From the NCBI GenBank assembly GCA_965658025.1, contig CBFHQL010000004.1, positions 62,001 to 126,000 on the forward strand: DNA of 64,000 nucleotides. Reading direction: 5' to 3'. This document shows positions 24,546-33,862 of this stretch, piece after piece. The notes under the pieces were generated by a model, which had not been told where the DNA came from, ran no database searches, and saw only the letters and a program-made list of their open reading frames with translations. The position numbers and the translations under genes are program-made. The DNA comes from UBA3537 sp965658025 (lineage in GTDB: Bacteria > Bacteroidota > Bacteroidia > Flavobacteriales > Flavobacteriaceae). Each line of letters opens with the position of its first letter. The first letter of the stretch is position 1.

Positions 24546-26147
24546 TTAGGCCGCTTCTTTTTTGTGTTTTCTCCATTTCCTGTAGCCATAATTGAGCAGC
24601 AATAAGACTACAAACGGTATCAAATAAGATCGTCTTGGTCCATCGGCATGGACAGTGGTAAACACCCGATCCCAACGGATTTTGTTCAGGCCTTTGCCAT
24701 GAGTGTTCCAACTCATCCATATAAAAACAGGTTTACCAACAACATGATTTTCAGGAACAAAACCCCATCGGCGTGCATCTGCAGAGCTGTCACGATTGTC
24801 GCCCATCATCCAATAGTAGTTTTGTTTAAATGTGTATGAAGTAGCCACTTTGCCGTTGATATACACTTGATTGCCTTTTGCATATACAGAATTGCCTTCA
24901 TATTCGGAAATAAGGCGTTTATACACTGGTAAATTAGATGTATTTATTTCGATAGTTGCGCCTTTCTTGGGGATATACACAGGGCCAAATTGATTATTAT
25001 TCCAATTGTACGCTGGATCTTGTGGGAAAAGACTCCGATCGGCTTGTCCTTTAGGCATTATTCTACGCTCAACGCTAGCCACACTGGGGTGCTTTTTAAA
25101 TAATTCTATGGATTCCTCTGTGGCTGCAGATAATTCAAAATATGTGCTATTAAACGCTATACCGTCTGTAATATCGTAATATGTATTTAGACGATTATAG
25201 ATGTTTCTGCTAAAACTTTTACCAGGTTTTATAGTGCCTTGATAAGAAAATTGTAGTCGTGCTCGCCCAGGAAGTTTGTTTTTCTTCCCATTGATGTACA
25301 CATAACCGTCAATGATTTCAAGCGTATCGCCAGCTATACCAACACAACGTTTGACTAAGTTTGTTTTTTTGTCAATGGGTTTATAATAATTTCGATTTGG
25401 TGTAAAATCATTCATATCCAAGAGTGTATCTGCGGGTTGATTGAACACGACTATTTCGTTGCGTTTAATTTTTTCCCATCCCGGAATACGTAGGTAGGGG
25501 AGTTGGAGTTTATTTTTCCAAGAGGTGTTTTTTTCTTCAAATTTATCGCTAAATACATATGATTTTCTTCCAGTAAGGGGTATGGAATCGTGTACCATTG
25601 GTAAACTTAGCGTGGTCATGGGTACGCGTGGGCCATAGTGCATTTTGCTCACAAGCAGAAAATCGCCTACCAAAAGTGATTTTTCTAATGATGATGAAGG
25701 GATGATAAAAGGTTGAATAAAGTACATATGTACTGTACTGGCTATTACGATGGCAAAAAGTATGGAGTTCACAAACTGCCCTGCGGAAGATTTTGGCTCT
25801 CCAGATCGGTTTTTGATATGCTCTAAATCCAGAGCATAGTTCAGATAATAATTATAAAACCCAAGCGAAACCACCGCAAGTATAGTGTCTGTTGTTGAAT
25901 TTTTTCCAAAACTTCGTGCTGTTTCTACCCAAATTACAGGGAACATCACACAGTTGATGACAGGTAAAAAGATAAAAAATATCCAGTACCAAGGTCTGTT
26001 CATGATTTTAAAAAGCACAAGTGCGTTGTATACTGGAACAAATGCTTCCCATGCTTTTCGTCCTGCTTTTTGGTACAACTTCCACGTTCCAAGCCCATGA
26101 ATAACTTGGATGATTAAGATAAAATTAAACCACTGTACTAATGTCAT
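24546..26147 (-). CDS. lepB: Signal peptidase I, extended Bacteroidota type
   Basis: Cleaves signal peptides of Sec- and Tat-exported proteins. At 533 residues it is about twice the size of the E. coli catalytic core. It has two or three N-terminal membrane segments (with WYWIFFIFLPVIN) followed by another at about 125-145. The Ser-Lys dyad is in FIIPSSSLEKSLLVGD and LVKRCVGIAGDTLEI; box E is YYWMMGDNRDSSADARRWGF. A large insertion lies between the Lys and box E. A C-terminal membrane segment ends in basic residues. It precedes the WbqC-like gene in the transcript. Confidence 0.95.
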   Translation of the reverse strand: MTLVQWFNFILIIQVIHGLGTWKLYQKAGRKAWEAFVPVYNALVLFKIMNRPWYWIFFIFLPVINCVMFPVIWVETARSFGKNSTTDTILAVVSLGFYNYYLNYALDLEHIKNRSGEPKSSAGQFVNSILFAIVIASTVHMYFIQPFIIPSSSLEKSLLVGDFLLVSKMHYGPRVPMTTLSLPMVHDSIPLTGRKSYVFSDKFEEKNTSWKNKLQLPYLRIPGWEKIKRNEIVVFNQPADTLLDMNDFTPNRNYYKPIDKKTNLVKRCVGIAGDTLEIIDGYVYINGKKNKLPGRARLQFSYQGTIKPGKSFSRNIYNRLNTYYDITDGIAFNSTYFELSAATEESIELFKKHPSVASVERRIMPKGQADRSLFPQDPAYNWNNNQFGPVYIPKKGATIEINTSNLPVYKRLISEYEGNSVYAKGNQVYINGKVATSYTFKQNYYWMMGDNRDSSADARRWGFVPENHVVGKPVFIWMSWNTHGKGLNKIRWDRVFTTVHADGPRRSYLIPFVVLLLLNYGYRKWRKHKKEAA

Positions 26148-26195
26148 AATCTTTAGCTTTAACTGTTAGTATTGAAGCTCACTGTTTTGTTACAT

Positions 26196-26900
26196 TTATT
26201 TGATGTTTAAAACATCGCGCATCGTAAAAATTCCTTTTTTACCCACAATCCATTCAGCTGCAACAACTGCGCCCAACCCAAATCCATTGCGGTTATGCGC
26301 TGTGTGCGTGATTTCTATGGAGTCAATTTCTGAATTGTAATTAATTTTGTGAGTACCAGGTACATTTTCGATGCGTTTGGCTTCAATTTCAATTTTTTGT
26401 TCTGCTGTTTCAGGACTTAAAGTCCAACCTTCATAAGAAGATTCTTCAATGATACCTTCGGCAAGTGTAATCGCTGTTCCAGATGGAGCATCTTGCTTTT
26501 GGGTATGATGCGTTTCTTCTATTTGAACATCATATTGATTAAAAGGCGTTATTAATTTGGCTAAAATTTTATTGAGTTCAAAAAATAAATTCACACCCAA
26601 ACTAAAATTAGAAGCATAGATAAAAGCTCCATCTTTTTGTTTGCAAAGGGCCTTAATATCCTCAAATTTATCAAGCCATCCTGTAGTTCCTGAGACCACA
26701 GGTACATTGCTGTTCAATGCCTTACTGATATTGCCAACGGCGGCGGCAGGAACACTGAAATCGATAGCAACATCTGCAGCACTTAAGTCAAAACCTGTAT
26801 CGTCTTTATCAATTTTTAAAACAATATCATGACCTCTACTCAAAGCGATTTGTTCAATGACTTTACCCATTCTGCCGTAGCCCAACAATGCAATTTTCAT
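26196..26900 (-). CDS. dapB: 4-hydroxy-tetrahydrodipicolinate reductase
   Basis: NAD(P)H-dependent reductase of the lysine/diaminopimelate pathway, supplying cell-wall peptidoglycan. The 234-residue protein is on the short side, as in other Bacteroidota. It has LLGYGRMGKVIE (Rossmann, residues 6-17), DFSVPAA, VVSGTTGW, ASNFSLGVNLFFELNK, the signature EETHHTQKQDAPSGTA and a C-terminal AEWIVGKKGIFTMRDVL. The DUF5683 gene ends 3 bases before its ATG. Confidence 0.96.
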   Translation of the reverse strand: MKIALLGYGRMGKVIEQIALSRGHDIVLKIDKDDTGFDLSAADVAIDFSVPAAAVGNISKALNSNVPVVSGTTGWLDKFEDIKALCKQKDGAFIYASNFSLGVNLFFELNKILAKLITPFNQYDVQIEETHHTQKQDAPSGTAITLAEGIIEESSYEGWTLSPETAEQKIEIEAKRIENVPGTHKINYNSEIDSIEITHTAHNRNGFGLGAVVAAEWIVGKKGIFTMRDVLNIK

Positions 26901-26903
26901 GGT

Positions 26904-27491
26904 TTAAAATTTTAAATTAAGAGAAAGCCCCATTTGTGCGTTATAATTTGGATTATTGAAATCTATAAAAGGTTTAAGGGCTAGATTTTCATCTAAATTG
27001 TACTGAATTAAGTGCGCATCTACATTGGCTTCAATGATATTTAAGACATAGAGTCCAACAGTCACAAGCATGGACAGTTCTTTGTTGCGTTTCAATGTTC
27101 GTTGTGCTCTTATGAGCGCTTCATCCGACAGAATAGGAGTTTCGTCTGTGCCATAAAACTCATCGTCTGTAAATCCAGCCAAGCGTCGCTTGTAAGCGTT
27201 GCGGTATCGTTTGTATACATTATTATTTTCAAAATAAAAGTAAAGCCCAGTACCAATTGCACCATAAACAATTGGAATTTTCCAATATTTTTTATTGTAC
27301 GCCTGACCAAGCCCAGGAAGGACTGCTGAAAAAAATGCTGCTTTGGCTGGGCGTAATGGGTCGAGTTCACCAGATGATTTTTTATCCTTTAAAGTGACCA
27401 CATCTTCATCGGTTACTTTTTCATCATCTTGCGCTTGTATCCCAACACACATACACATGAATAGCACTGTAAGCCAGATTTTTTTAATCAC
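26904..27491 (-). CDS. DUF5683 domain-containing exported protein
   Basis: A 195-residue protein with a signal peptide (MIKKIWLTVLFMCMCVGIQAQ) and then the DUF5683 core: SGELDPLRPAKAAFFSAVLP, GLGQAYNKKYWKIPIVYGA and YFENNNVYKRYRNAYKRRL. The LGQAYNKKYWK region and later hydrophobic stretches suggest an envelope-attached protein. This family sits in the par-dapB-lepB neighbourhood in many flavobacteria. It overlaps parB by 8 bases. Function unknown. Confidence 0.87.
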   Translation of the reverse strand: MIKKIWLTVLFMCMCVGIQAQDDEKVTDEDVVTLKDKKSSGELDPLRPAKAAFFSAVLPGLGQAYNKKYWKIPIVYGAIGTGLYFYFENNNVYKRYRNAYKRRLAGFTDDEFYGTDETPILSDEALIRAQRTLKRNKELSMLVTVGLYVLNIIEANVDAHLIQYNLDENLALKPFIDFNNPNYNAQMGLSLNLKF

Positions 27492-28380
27492 CTTTGAAAA
27501 GTTTTAGGATGCGCTTAAAATCTTCTTTCGAATGAAAAGGGACGCTGATTGAACCAGTGTCTTTTTTCCCCATTTTAATGCTTATTTTTTGACCAAAAAA
27601 GTCTGAAATATCATCAATATTCTCTTTTACGAAATTTGGAATTTGGGTTGTATTTTTTTTAGGTTTTGCTTTAGGATCATTGTGGTTTTTTACCAACTCC
27701 TCAGTAGCTCTTACCGATAATTTTTTTGAAATAATCTGCTCGTATATCGACAATTGATCTGTTGATTGAGCCACATTTATGATGGCTCGTCCATGTCCCA
27801 TACTGATAAATCCATCGCGCATTCCTGTTTGGATAATAGGATCTAATTTCAGTAAGCGAAGATAATTGGCAATTGTCGAACGTTTTTTACCAACGCGTTG
27901 GCTCATTTGATCTTGAGTGAGTTTAACTTCGTCCATCAATCGTTGGTAGCTCATGGCTATTTCGATAGGATCAAGGTCTTGGCGTTGTATATTTTCAACC
28001 AAGGCCATTTCCAAAGCTTCTTGGTCGTTGGCCAAACGGATAAATGCGGGGATGGTCTCTCGTCCCAACATTTTGGATGCTCTAAAACGACGTTCGCCAG
28101 AAACAAGTTGAAATTTATTTTGGCCAATTTTTCGAACAGTAATGGGTTGAATCACCCCCAATTCTTTAATAGAACCCGCAAGTTCTTTGAGTTGTTCTTC
28201 GTTAAACTGGGATCTAGGTTGAAAAGGGTTAACTTCAATAGAGTTCAAATCAATTTCTATGATGGAACCCATGGCGCGTTTGGCTGTTTTTTTATCTACA
28301 CCAGTAAGATCGTTTTTAGATTCATTCAGCAGAGCAGATAACCCACGTCCAAGAGCTTGTTTTTTAATCGCCTTTGCCAT
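27484..28380 (-). CDS. parB: Chromosome partitioning protein ParB
   Basis: A 298-residue CTP-dependent DNA clamp that binds parS sites near the origin. It begins with ALGRGLSALL, then the ParB/Srx nuclease-like fold with IEVNPFQPRSQFNEEQLKEL, the GERRFRASKM box, the ENIQRQDLDPIEIAMSY motif, and a helix-turn-helix region (TQDQMSQRVGKKRSTIANYL). A dimerisation C-terminus follows (IKMGKKDTGSISVPFHSKED). It overlaps the upstream parA by 17 bases, so the two are translationally linked. Confidence 0.97.
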   Translation of the reverse strand: MAKAIKKQALGRGLSALLNESKNDLTGVDKKTAKRAMGSIIEIDLNSIEVNPFQPRSQFNEEQLKELAGSIKELGVIQPITVRKIGQNKFQLVSGERRFRASKMLGRETIPAFIRLANDQEALEMALVENIQRQDLDPIEIAMSYQRLMDEVKLTQDQMSQRVGKKRSTIANYLRLLKLDPIIQTGMRDGFISMGHGRAIINVAQSTDQLSIYEQIISKKLSVRATEELVKNHNDPKAKPKKNTTQIPNFVKENIDDISDFFGQKISIKMGKKDTGSISVPFHSKEDFKRILKLFKGD

Positions 28381-29146
28381 TCGCTAATGTTTTACTTATA
28401 ATTTCCTTAGCCAAACTTAAGTAATTTGAAGCACCTTTGCTATTAACATCGTAATTAATTATGCTTTCTCCAAAACTCGGGGCTTCACTAAGCCGAACGT
28501 TACGTTGAATTATGGTTTTGAAGACCATGTCATGAAAATGATTTTGAACTTCTTCAACAACCTGATTTGACAAACGAAGTCGAGAATCGTACATGGTGAG
28601 CAGCAGTCCTTCGATGTCTAGATTTGGGTTGTGAATTCTTTGTACACTTTTGATGGTATTGAGTAGTTTTCCTAGCCCTTCCAAAGCAAAATACTCGCAC
28701 TGAATAGGAATAATGATGGCATCTGCTGCAGTGAGTGCATTAAGGGTAAGAAGACCCAAGGACGGTGCACAGTCGATGAGGATAAAATCATAGTTATCTT
28801 TGATGGGTTCTAATGCTGTTTGTAGCATGTACTCTCTTTTTTCAACATGAACCAATTCGATTTCTGAGGCGACTAAATCTATATGCGCGGGGATAATGTC
28901 TACATTGGGAGCAGTAGTGTTTTGAATGGCTTCTTTTGCGGTGCAATTGTGCTCCAAAAGCTGATAGGTGCCTTTTTCTACCGATTCTACATCGATGCCA
29001 AGCCCCGAACTTGCATTGGCTTGTGGATCGGCGTCAATAAGGAGTACTTTTTTTTCTAAAACACCCAAAGAAGCCGCCAAATTAACAGTCGTTGTGGTTT
29101 TTCCAACACCGCCTTTTTGATTTGCAATTGCTATGATTTTCCCCAT
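28364..29146 (-). CDS. parA: Chromosome partitioning ATPase ParA
   Basis: A 260-residue deviant-Walker ATPase that drives ParB-parS movement. It has the Walker A KGGVGKTT at residues 11-18, the DADPQANASSGLGID motif, LIDCAPSLGLLTLNAL, PIQCEYFALEGLGKLL and SEAPSFGESIINYD. The length is that of chromosomal ParA/Soj. It has its own -7 element upstream and overlaps parB by 17 bases. A second ParA-like gene lies 96 bases upstream. Confidence 0.97.
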   Translation of the reverse strand: MGKIIAIANQKGGVGKTTTTVNLAASLGVLEKKVLLIDADPQANASSGLGIDVESVEKGTYQLLEHNCTAKEAIQNTTAPNVDIIPAHIDLVASEIELVHVEKREYMLQTALEPIKDNYDFILIDCAPSLGLLTLNALTAADAIIIPIQCEYFALEGLGKLLNTIKSVQRIHNPNLDIEGLLLTMYDSRLRLSNQVVEEVQNHFHDMVFKTIIQRNVRLSEAPSFGESIINYDVNSKGASNYLSLAKEIISKTLANGKGD

Positions 29147-29170
29147 GGAGTTTACACCTTTTTATGCCTT

Positions 29171-29178
29171 CAAAAATA
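29171..29178 (-). promoter_or_regulatory. -7 promoter element (TATTTTTG) of parAB
   Basis: On the minus strand TATTTTTG matches TAnnTTTG, 24 bases before the parA ATG at 29146. The -33 region holds no perfect TTTG. Confidence 0.45.
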
Positions 29179-29242
29179 CGATTAATTATGATGAATAAAA
29201 ATCAATAGTTATAAGGTTTTCAACAATTTTTCAGCTTGAATT

Positions 29243-30340
29243 TTATCCACGTCTAAAACGTCTCAATTCAATATTTTTAACGCGATTGTTTGTAAAAGAC
29301 AGGTATAAGAAATTTTTTCTAAATACCGTTGCTCTGTCCGATACGCGATACATCCATGTGTCTGAATGGATATCATTATAGACAAGTCCTAAACTTTTAA
29401 TTACTTCTTCTTTTGTGAGTCCTTTTAGTTTGTTGTAGTTTTTCTTTTTGTGGTCAAAGGGTTCAAAATGTTTAAGGTGATTTTTTCGTTCTGGCATTTT
29501 TTTGAGTGTTGCCGTTTCACTGTTGTCTTCCATAATTTGATGGATGTTTTTACCAAGAATTTGATTTGTTTTTTTCATAGCATTTCGGTTTGTTAATAGT
29601 TCACGTGATAAATTTAGGTAGTCATCGGACCCTTCACTTTCAATTTTGTAATCGAAAATATTGGTTCCAAAACTCGGAGCTTCACTCAAGCTTACGTTCC
29701 TTTTGATGATGGTATTAAATACCAAATCTTCAAAATATTGCTTCAGTTCGCTGATGATGTGTTGGTTGTGTTTGAGGCGCTTGTCATACATCGTAATCAA
29801 AAGCCCTTCAATGTCTAGTTTCTTATTAAAATTGCTCTTTATTTCTTTTATGGTTTTTAGAAGTTTGTTCAATCCTTCCATGGCCAGATATTCACATTGG
29901 ACAGGGATTAGAATAGAATCTGCAGCTACAAATGAATTTATAGAAACATACCCCAACGAAGGAGAACAGTCAATAATTAAGTAATCGTAAAAGGACTTGA
30001 TTTGTTCGAGTGCGGTTTTTAGTGTGTAGACATTTCTACTTTGGTTGTTGATTTCCAAATCCGCAAGTTTTATCGAGCTTGGAATTAAATCTAAATTTGG
30101 ACTATGCGTTTGTATGATTTGCTCTTTGGCTTTTCCATCCACAACAAAAAGGTTTAATAGCGATTTTGCACATGGAGTTTCAATTCCTAATCCGGAGCTT
30201 GCATTGGCTTGTGGGTCGGCATCAATGAGCAGAACTTTTTGGTCTAATATCCCTAAAGCTGAGGCCAAATTTATGGCTGTGGTCGTTTTTCCAACGCCAC
30301 CTTTTTGATTAGCAACAGCAATAGTTTTAGTTTTAAGCAT
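29243..30340 (-). CDS. Second ParA-family ATPase with a C-terminal BamE/SmpA-like extension
   Basis: A 365-residue ParA relative. Residues 1-260 follow ParA closely: KGGVGKTT (13-20), DADPQANASSGLGIE, LIIDCSPSLGYVSINSF, IPVQCEYLAMEGLNKLL, SEAPSFGTNIFDY. The remaining 105 residues have no counterpart in ParA: a basic linker (KKMPERKNHLKHFEPFDHKK), then GLTKEEVIKSLG, a Trp in DTWMYRV, and LYLSFTNNRVKNIEL, which by eye resembles the BamE/SmpA fold. No signal peptide is present, so this domain is cytoplasmic. It reads towards parA but is separated by 96 bases and a parA promoter. Probably a duplicated and re-purposed ParA; cargo unknown. Confidence 0.88.
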   Translation of the reverse strand: MLKTKTIAVANQKGGVGKTTTAINLASALGILDQKVLLIDADPQANASSGLGIETPCAKSLLNLFVVDGKAKEQIIQTHSPNLDLIPSSIKLADLEINNQSRNVYTLKTALEQIKSFYDYLIIDCSPSLGYVSINSFVAADSILIPVQCEYLAMEGLNKLLKTIKEIKSNFNKKLDIEGLLITMYDKRLKHNQHIISELKQYFEDLVFNTIIKRNVSLSEAPSFGTNIFDYKIESEGSDDYLNLSRELLTNRNAMKKTNQILGKNIHQIMEDNSETATLKKMPERKNHLKHFEPFDHKKKNYNKLKGLTKEEVIKSLGLVYNDIHSDTWMYRVSDRATVFRKNFLYLSFTNNRVKNIELRRFRRG

Positions 30341-30414
30341 ATTCGATTTGGAATCAAATGTTACTTTAACGTCTTATTGCAAAAAAATTGGTGAGGTAAT
30401 AAGTGTAAATATAA

Positions 30415-32511
30415 TCAATTAATCAATATATCCAACACAGTGATTGCAGCATCACTTATTTTTGTTCCTGGGCCAAAAATAGCGACTGCTCCTGCATCAA
30501 AAAGTGTTTCGTAGTCCTGTTTTGGAATGACTCCACCAACAATGACCATAATATCTTCTCGATTCAATTGTTTTAGGTGTTCTATCACTTTGGGTACCAG
30601 TGTTTTATGTCCACCGGCGAGTGAAGAAATCCCTAAAACATGCACATCGTTTTCTACGGCTTGTTTGGCCGCTTCTTCGGCGGTTTGAAACAATGGTCCT
30701 ATATCGACATCAAAACCAAGATCGGCATAACCTGTGGCCACTATTTTGGCGCCTCTGTCGTGTCCATCTTGCCCCATTTTGGCAATCATAATGCGTGGTC
30801 TTCGGCCTTCAATTTCGGCAAATTGATCGGCCAATTTTTTGGCTTTTTCAAAAGAGGCATCGTTATTTAGTTCTTTTTTATACACACCGGATATAGATTT
30901 TATTTTGGCTTTGTACCGCCCATATACAGATTCTAATGCTGCACTGATTTCGCCTAAGGTTGCCCGTGCTCTAGCGGCTTCAACAGCTAAAGCTAATAAA
31001 TTTTCGCTTTCGTTTTGTGCCGCAGCAGTAATTTTATTCAACCATCTATTGACTTCATCTTGATTACGTTCACTTTTTATTCGTTTTAGGCGTTCAATTT
31101 GTTGTGCGCGTACAACATTGTTATCGACCTCCAAAATGTGCAGCGGATCTTCGTTTTCTAAACCATACTTGTTTACGCCTACAATGATGTCTTTTCCCGA
31201 ATCAATATGAGCTTGTTTTTTCGCTGCTGCTTCTTCAATTTTTAGCTTTGGAATTCCTGCTTCAATGGCTTTGGTCATTCCGCCTTGTTGTTCAATTTCT
31301 TGAAGAATCGCCCATGCATCATTTATGATTTGATGTGTAAGTGTTTCGACATAATAACTTCCTGCCCAAGGATCCACGGTTTTTGTGATTTGGGTTTCTT
31401 TTTGGAGGTATAACTGCGTATTTCGTGCAATTCGTGCGGAAAAGTCTGTGGGTAGTGCAATGGCCTCGTCCAATGCATTGGTGTGCAAGCTTTGTGTGCC
31501 ACCAAACACTGCTGAAGTCGCTTCAATGCATGTACGTGCTACATTATTGAAAGGATCTTGTTCGGTTAAGCTCCATCCACTTGTTTGGCAGTGGGTTCTT
31601 AGTGCCATCGATTTAGGATTTTTTGGATTAAATTGTTTTACAATTTTAGCCCACAGTGCTCTTGCAGCGCGCATTTTTGCAATTTCCATAAAATGATTCA
31701 TTCCAATACCCCAGAAAAAAGAAAGTCGAGGCGCAAAGGTGTCAATATCTAATCCAATTCCAAGTCCTTTTCTAAGGTATTCCAATCCATTGGCAAGCGT
31801 ATAAGCAAGTTCAAGCTCGGGAGGTGCACCGGCTTCCTGCATATGATAGCCAGAAATGCTAATGCTGTTGAATTTCGGCATGTGTTTGCTGGTATATTCA
31901 AATAGTTCTCCAATGATGTGCATCGATGGTGTAGGCGGATAGATATAAGTATTACGCACCATAAATTCCTTGAGAATATCATTTTGAATGGTACCACTAA
32001 GTTGATTTAGTTTTACGCCTTGTTCTTGTGCCGCTACAATATAAAAAGCCATGATGGGTAAAACGGCTCCATTCATGGTCATGGAAACACTCATTTTGTC
32101 CAATGGTATATTATCGAAAAGGATGTTCATGTCCTCGACTGAATCGATGGCCACGCCGGCTTTTCCAACATCACCAACAACACGTTTATGATCACTGTCA
32201 TATCCTCTATGGGTCGGCAAATCAAAGGCAACAGACAATCCTTTTTGTCCTGCGGCCAAATTCTTTCTGTAAAATGCATTTGAATCTTCAGCAGTAGAAA
32301 ACCCTGCATATTGACGAATTGTCCAAGGTCGTTTAACATACATGGTAGAGTAGGGGCCCCTTAAAAATGGTGGGGTACCCGCAACAAAATTTAGATGTTC
32401 AACAGTATTTAAATCTTCTTTTTTGAAAGATTTTGATGCGGACTTTTCTTTGCTTTCGACAGCATCAATTTTTGAAATGAGTTTCATATGTTGCAGGTCT
32501 TTTCTACTCAT
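30415..32511 (-). CDS. scpA: Methylmalonyl-CoA mutase large (catalytic) subunit
   Basis: Adenosylcobalamin-dependent enzyme that interconverts methylmalonyl-CoA and succinyl-CoA (also called MutB). The 698-residue protein has the catalytic barrel with PFLRGPYSTMYVKRPWTIRQ, YAGFSTAEDSNAFYRKN, GLSVAFDLPTHRGYDSD, MTMNGAVLPIMAFYI and RTHCQTSGWSLTEQDPFNN, then a linker and a C-terminal B12-binding domain with GQDGHDRGAKIVATGYADLG (the DxHxxG motif). It overlaps the small-subunit gene by 8 bases. It needs vitamin B12 from outside or salvage; no B12 genes are in this window. Confidence 0.96.
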   Translation of the reverse strand: MSRKDLQHMKLISKIDAVESKEKSASKSFKKEDLNTVEHLNFVAGTPPFLRGPYSTMYVKRPWTIRQYAGFSTAEDSNAFYRKNLAAGQKGLSVAFDLPTHRGYDSDHKRVVGDVGKAGVAIDSVEDMNILFDNIPLDKMSVSMTMNGAVLPIMAFYIVAAQEQGVKLNQLSGTIQNDILKEFMVRNTYIYPPTPSMHIIGELFEYTSKHMPKFNSISISGYHMQEAGAPPELELAYTLANGLEYLRKGLGIGLDIDTFAPRLSFFWGIGMNHFMEIAKMRAARALWAKIVKQFNPKNPKSMALRTHCQTSGWSLTEQDPFNNVARTCIEATSAVFGGTQSLHTNALDEAIALPTDFSARIARNTQLYLQKETQITKTVDPWAGSYYVETLTHQIINDAWAILQEIEQQGGMTKAIEAGIPKLKIEEAAAKKQAHIDSGKDIIVGVNKYGLENEDPLHILEVDNNVVRAQQIERLKRIKSERNQDEVNRWLNKITAAAQNESENLLALAVEAARARATLGEISAALESVYGRYKAKIKSISGVYKKELNNDASFEKAKKLADQFAEIEGRRPRIMIAKMGQDGHDRGAKIVATGYADLGFDVDIGPLFQTAEEAAKQAVENDVHVLGISSLAGGHKTLVPKVIEHLKQLNREDIMVIVGGVIPKQDYETLFDAGAVAIFGPGTKISDAAITVLDILIN

Positions 32512-33862
32512 TTTCTAGACGCTCTTTTTCAATGGATTCTGCAATTCTTTTTGCGATTATGGGTTCGATCAATGTTTTTCTCGGATTGTGCTTGATAAAA
32601 GGGTAAAGTTCCAGATTAGGTTTCATCTTATCTTTTGTGTTTTGTTGCACATGAATCCCCACTAATTCTTGTGCTTTTGTATCAAAACTATGTTGCTGTT
32701 TTTCGGCGTGTTCTTTAATTTTTTTTTGAATAACTCCTGACTTAAGTTGTTTTAAAAAACCTCCTTGTTTTTCAATGTCTTTAAAGAGTTTTAGTGCTTT
32801 TTCAGCCAATTGTTTTGTTAGGTGTTCTATGTAGTATGCACCTTTTGTTGGGTTTGCAATTTCACCGAATTTACACTCGTGTTTTAAGATGAGTAATTGA
32901 TTTCTTGAAATACGTCGACCAAAGTCATTGTCTTTATGATAAAGCGCATCATATGGTAAATTGATGATGGTATCGCTACCGCCTAAAGCAGCACTCATGA
33001 TTTCTGTAGTGGTGCGCAACATATTTGTGTTGTATTCATAAACTGTTTTGTTGCGTTTACTGGGCTCAGAAATAATATGGCATTTTGTATTCAAACCGTA
33101 TTCTTGTGTCAAACTCCCCCAAAGCCAACGCATTGCCTGTAGTTTTGCGATTTCAAAAAAATAATTACCTCCTACAGCTATTTTAAAAACCATATGAGCG
33201 GGCATAATTTGTTCAAAATTTTGAAGATATTCATGGGCATGTGCCAGTCCGTAGGCCAATTGTTGAACCATACCAGCTCCAGCATTTTGATAATGTGCCA
33301 TATCCACAGCTAAAACAGATTTTACCCCAGAAAGCGATGCGCAATACTGTTGTGTATGTTTTATGTCTGAAGCCATATTCACATACCAATTTCCACTTTT
33401 AGTCAAATGACCAATACAGTCCGAAATGATGTAAACATGAGTATCATTACTAAAATTAAAGGCATTAACTTGCTCTACGAATGCTGCGTCTAAACATTGT
33501 AATTCGAGGTAAATACTGATTTTTGATACATCAATATCCTCTAAAAGTTCGCTTAGTATAATTGATGGTTTTGGAATTACGAAGTAAATACTATCAGCGC
33601 CGTCTGCGATGCATTTTAGGGCTTTTTCATGTGCAAATTTTACGTTTTGAACATAAATTTGATCTCCAATTTTCCATTGATCTGATTGGTGTTGAATTGG
33701 AGAAATCTCAATTTTGGAATCTGAGTGATAAAACGGTCTGACGTCTATACCTTCCAAGGATTTCCAGACAAGGTGCTCATTGAAATCTGCGCCCTCCAAT
33801 TCAAATTGAATGCGTTGTTTCCACGCTTTTGAAGATTGTCCATCAAATTCGTCAAATTTCAT
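32504..33862 (-). CDS. mutA: Methylmalonyl-CoA mutase small (non-catalytic) subunit
   Basis: A 452-residue partner of the catalytic subunit. It shares the barrel fold (FDGQSSKAWKQRIQFELEGADF, IDVRPFYHSDS, RRISRNQLLILKHECKFGE, NPTKGAYYIEHLTKQL, EKQGGFLKQLKSGVIQ) but lacks the C-terminal B12-binding domain with DxHxxG, as in the small subunit of two-subunit mutases. It overlaps the large-subunit gene by 8 bases and the upstream FtsB-like gene by 4, so udk, ftsB-like, mutA and mutB form one transcript. Confidence 0.92.
   Translation of the reverse strand: MKFDEFDGQSSKAWKQRIQFELEGADFNEHLVWKSLEGIDVRPFYHSDSKIEISPIQHQSDQWKIGDQIYVQNVKFAHEKALKCIADGADSIYFVIPKPSIILSELLEDIDVSKISIYLELQCLDAAFVEQVNAFNFSNDTHVYIISDCIGHLTKSGNWYVNMASDIKHTQQYCASLSGVKSVLAVDMAHYQNAGAGMVQQLAYGLAHAHEYLQNFEQIMPAHMVFKIAVGGNYFFEIAKLQAMRWLWGSLTQEYGLNTKCHIISEPSKRNKTVYEYNTNMLRTTTEIMSAALGGSDTIINLPYDALYHKDNDFGRRISRNQLLILKHECKFGEIANPTKGAYYIEHLTKQLAEKALKLFKDIEKQGGFLKQLKSGVIQKKIKEHAEKQQHSFDTKAQELVGIHVQQNTKDKMKPNLELYPFIKHNPRKTLIEPIIAKRIAESIEKERLENE

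Noticed and set aside
27898..28341. Plus-strand open frame opposite parB
   Set aside because: It lies fully within parB and shows no codon pattern or motif of its own; similar long antisense frames over pheT, ppgK and trxB were discarded for the same reason.
29595..29610. CACGTG-centred sequence (parS-like) in the second ParA gene
   Set aside because: Only TTCACGTGA of the parS palindrome is kept and the arms do not match; it lies in coding sequence and can be chance.
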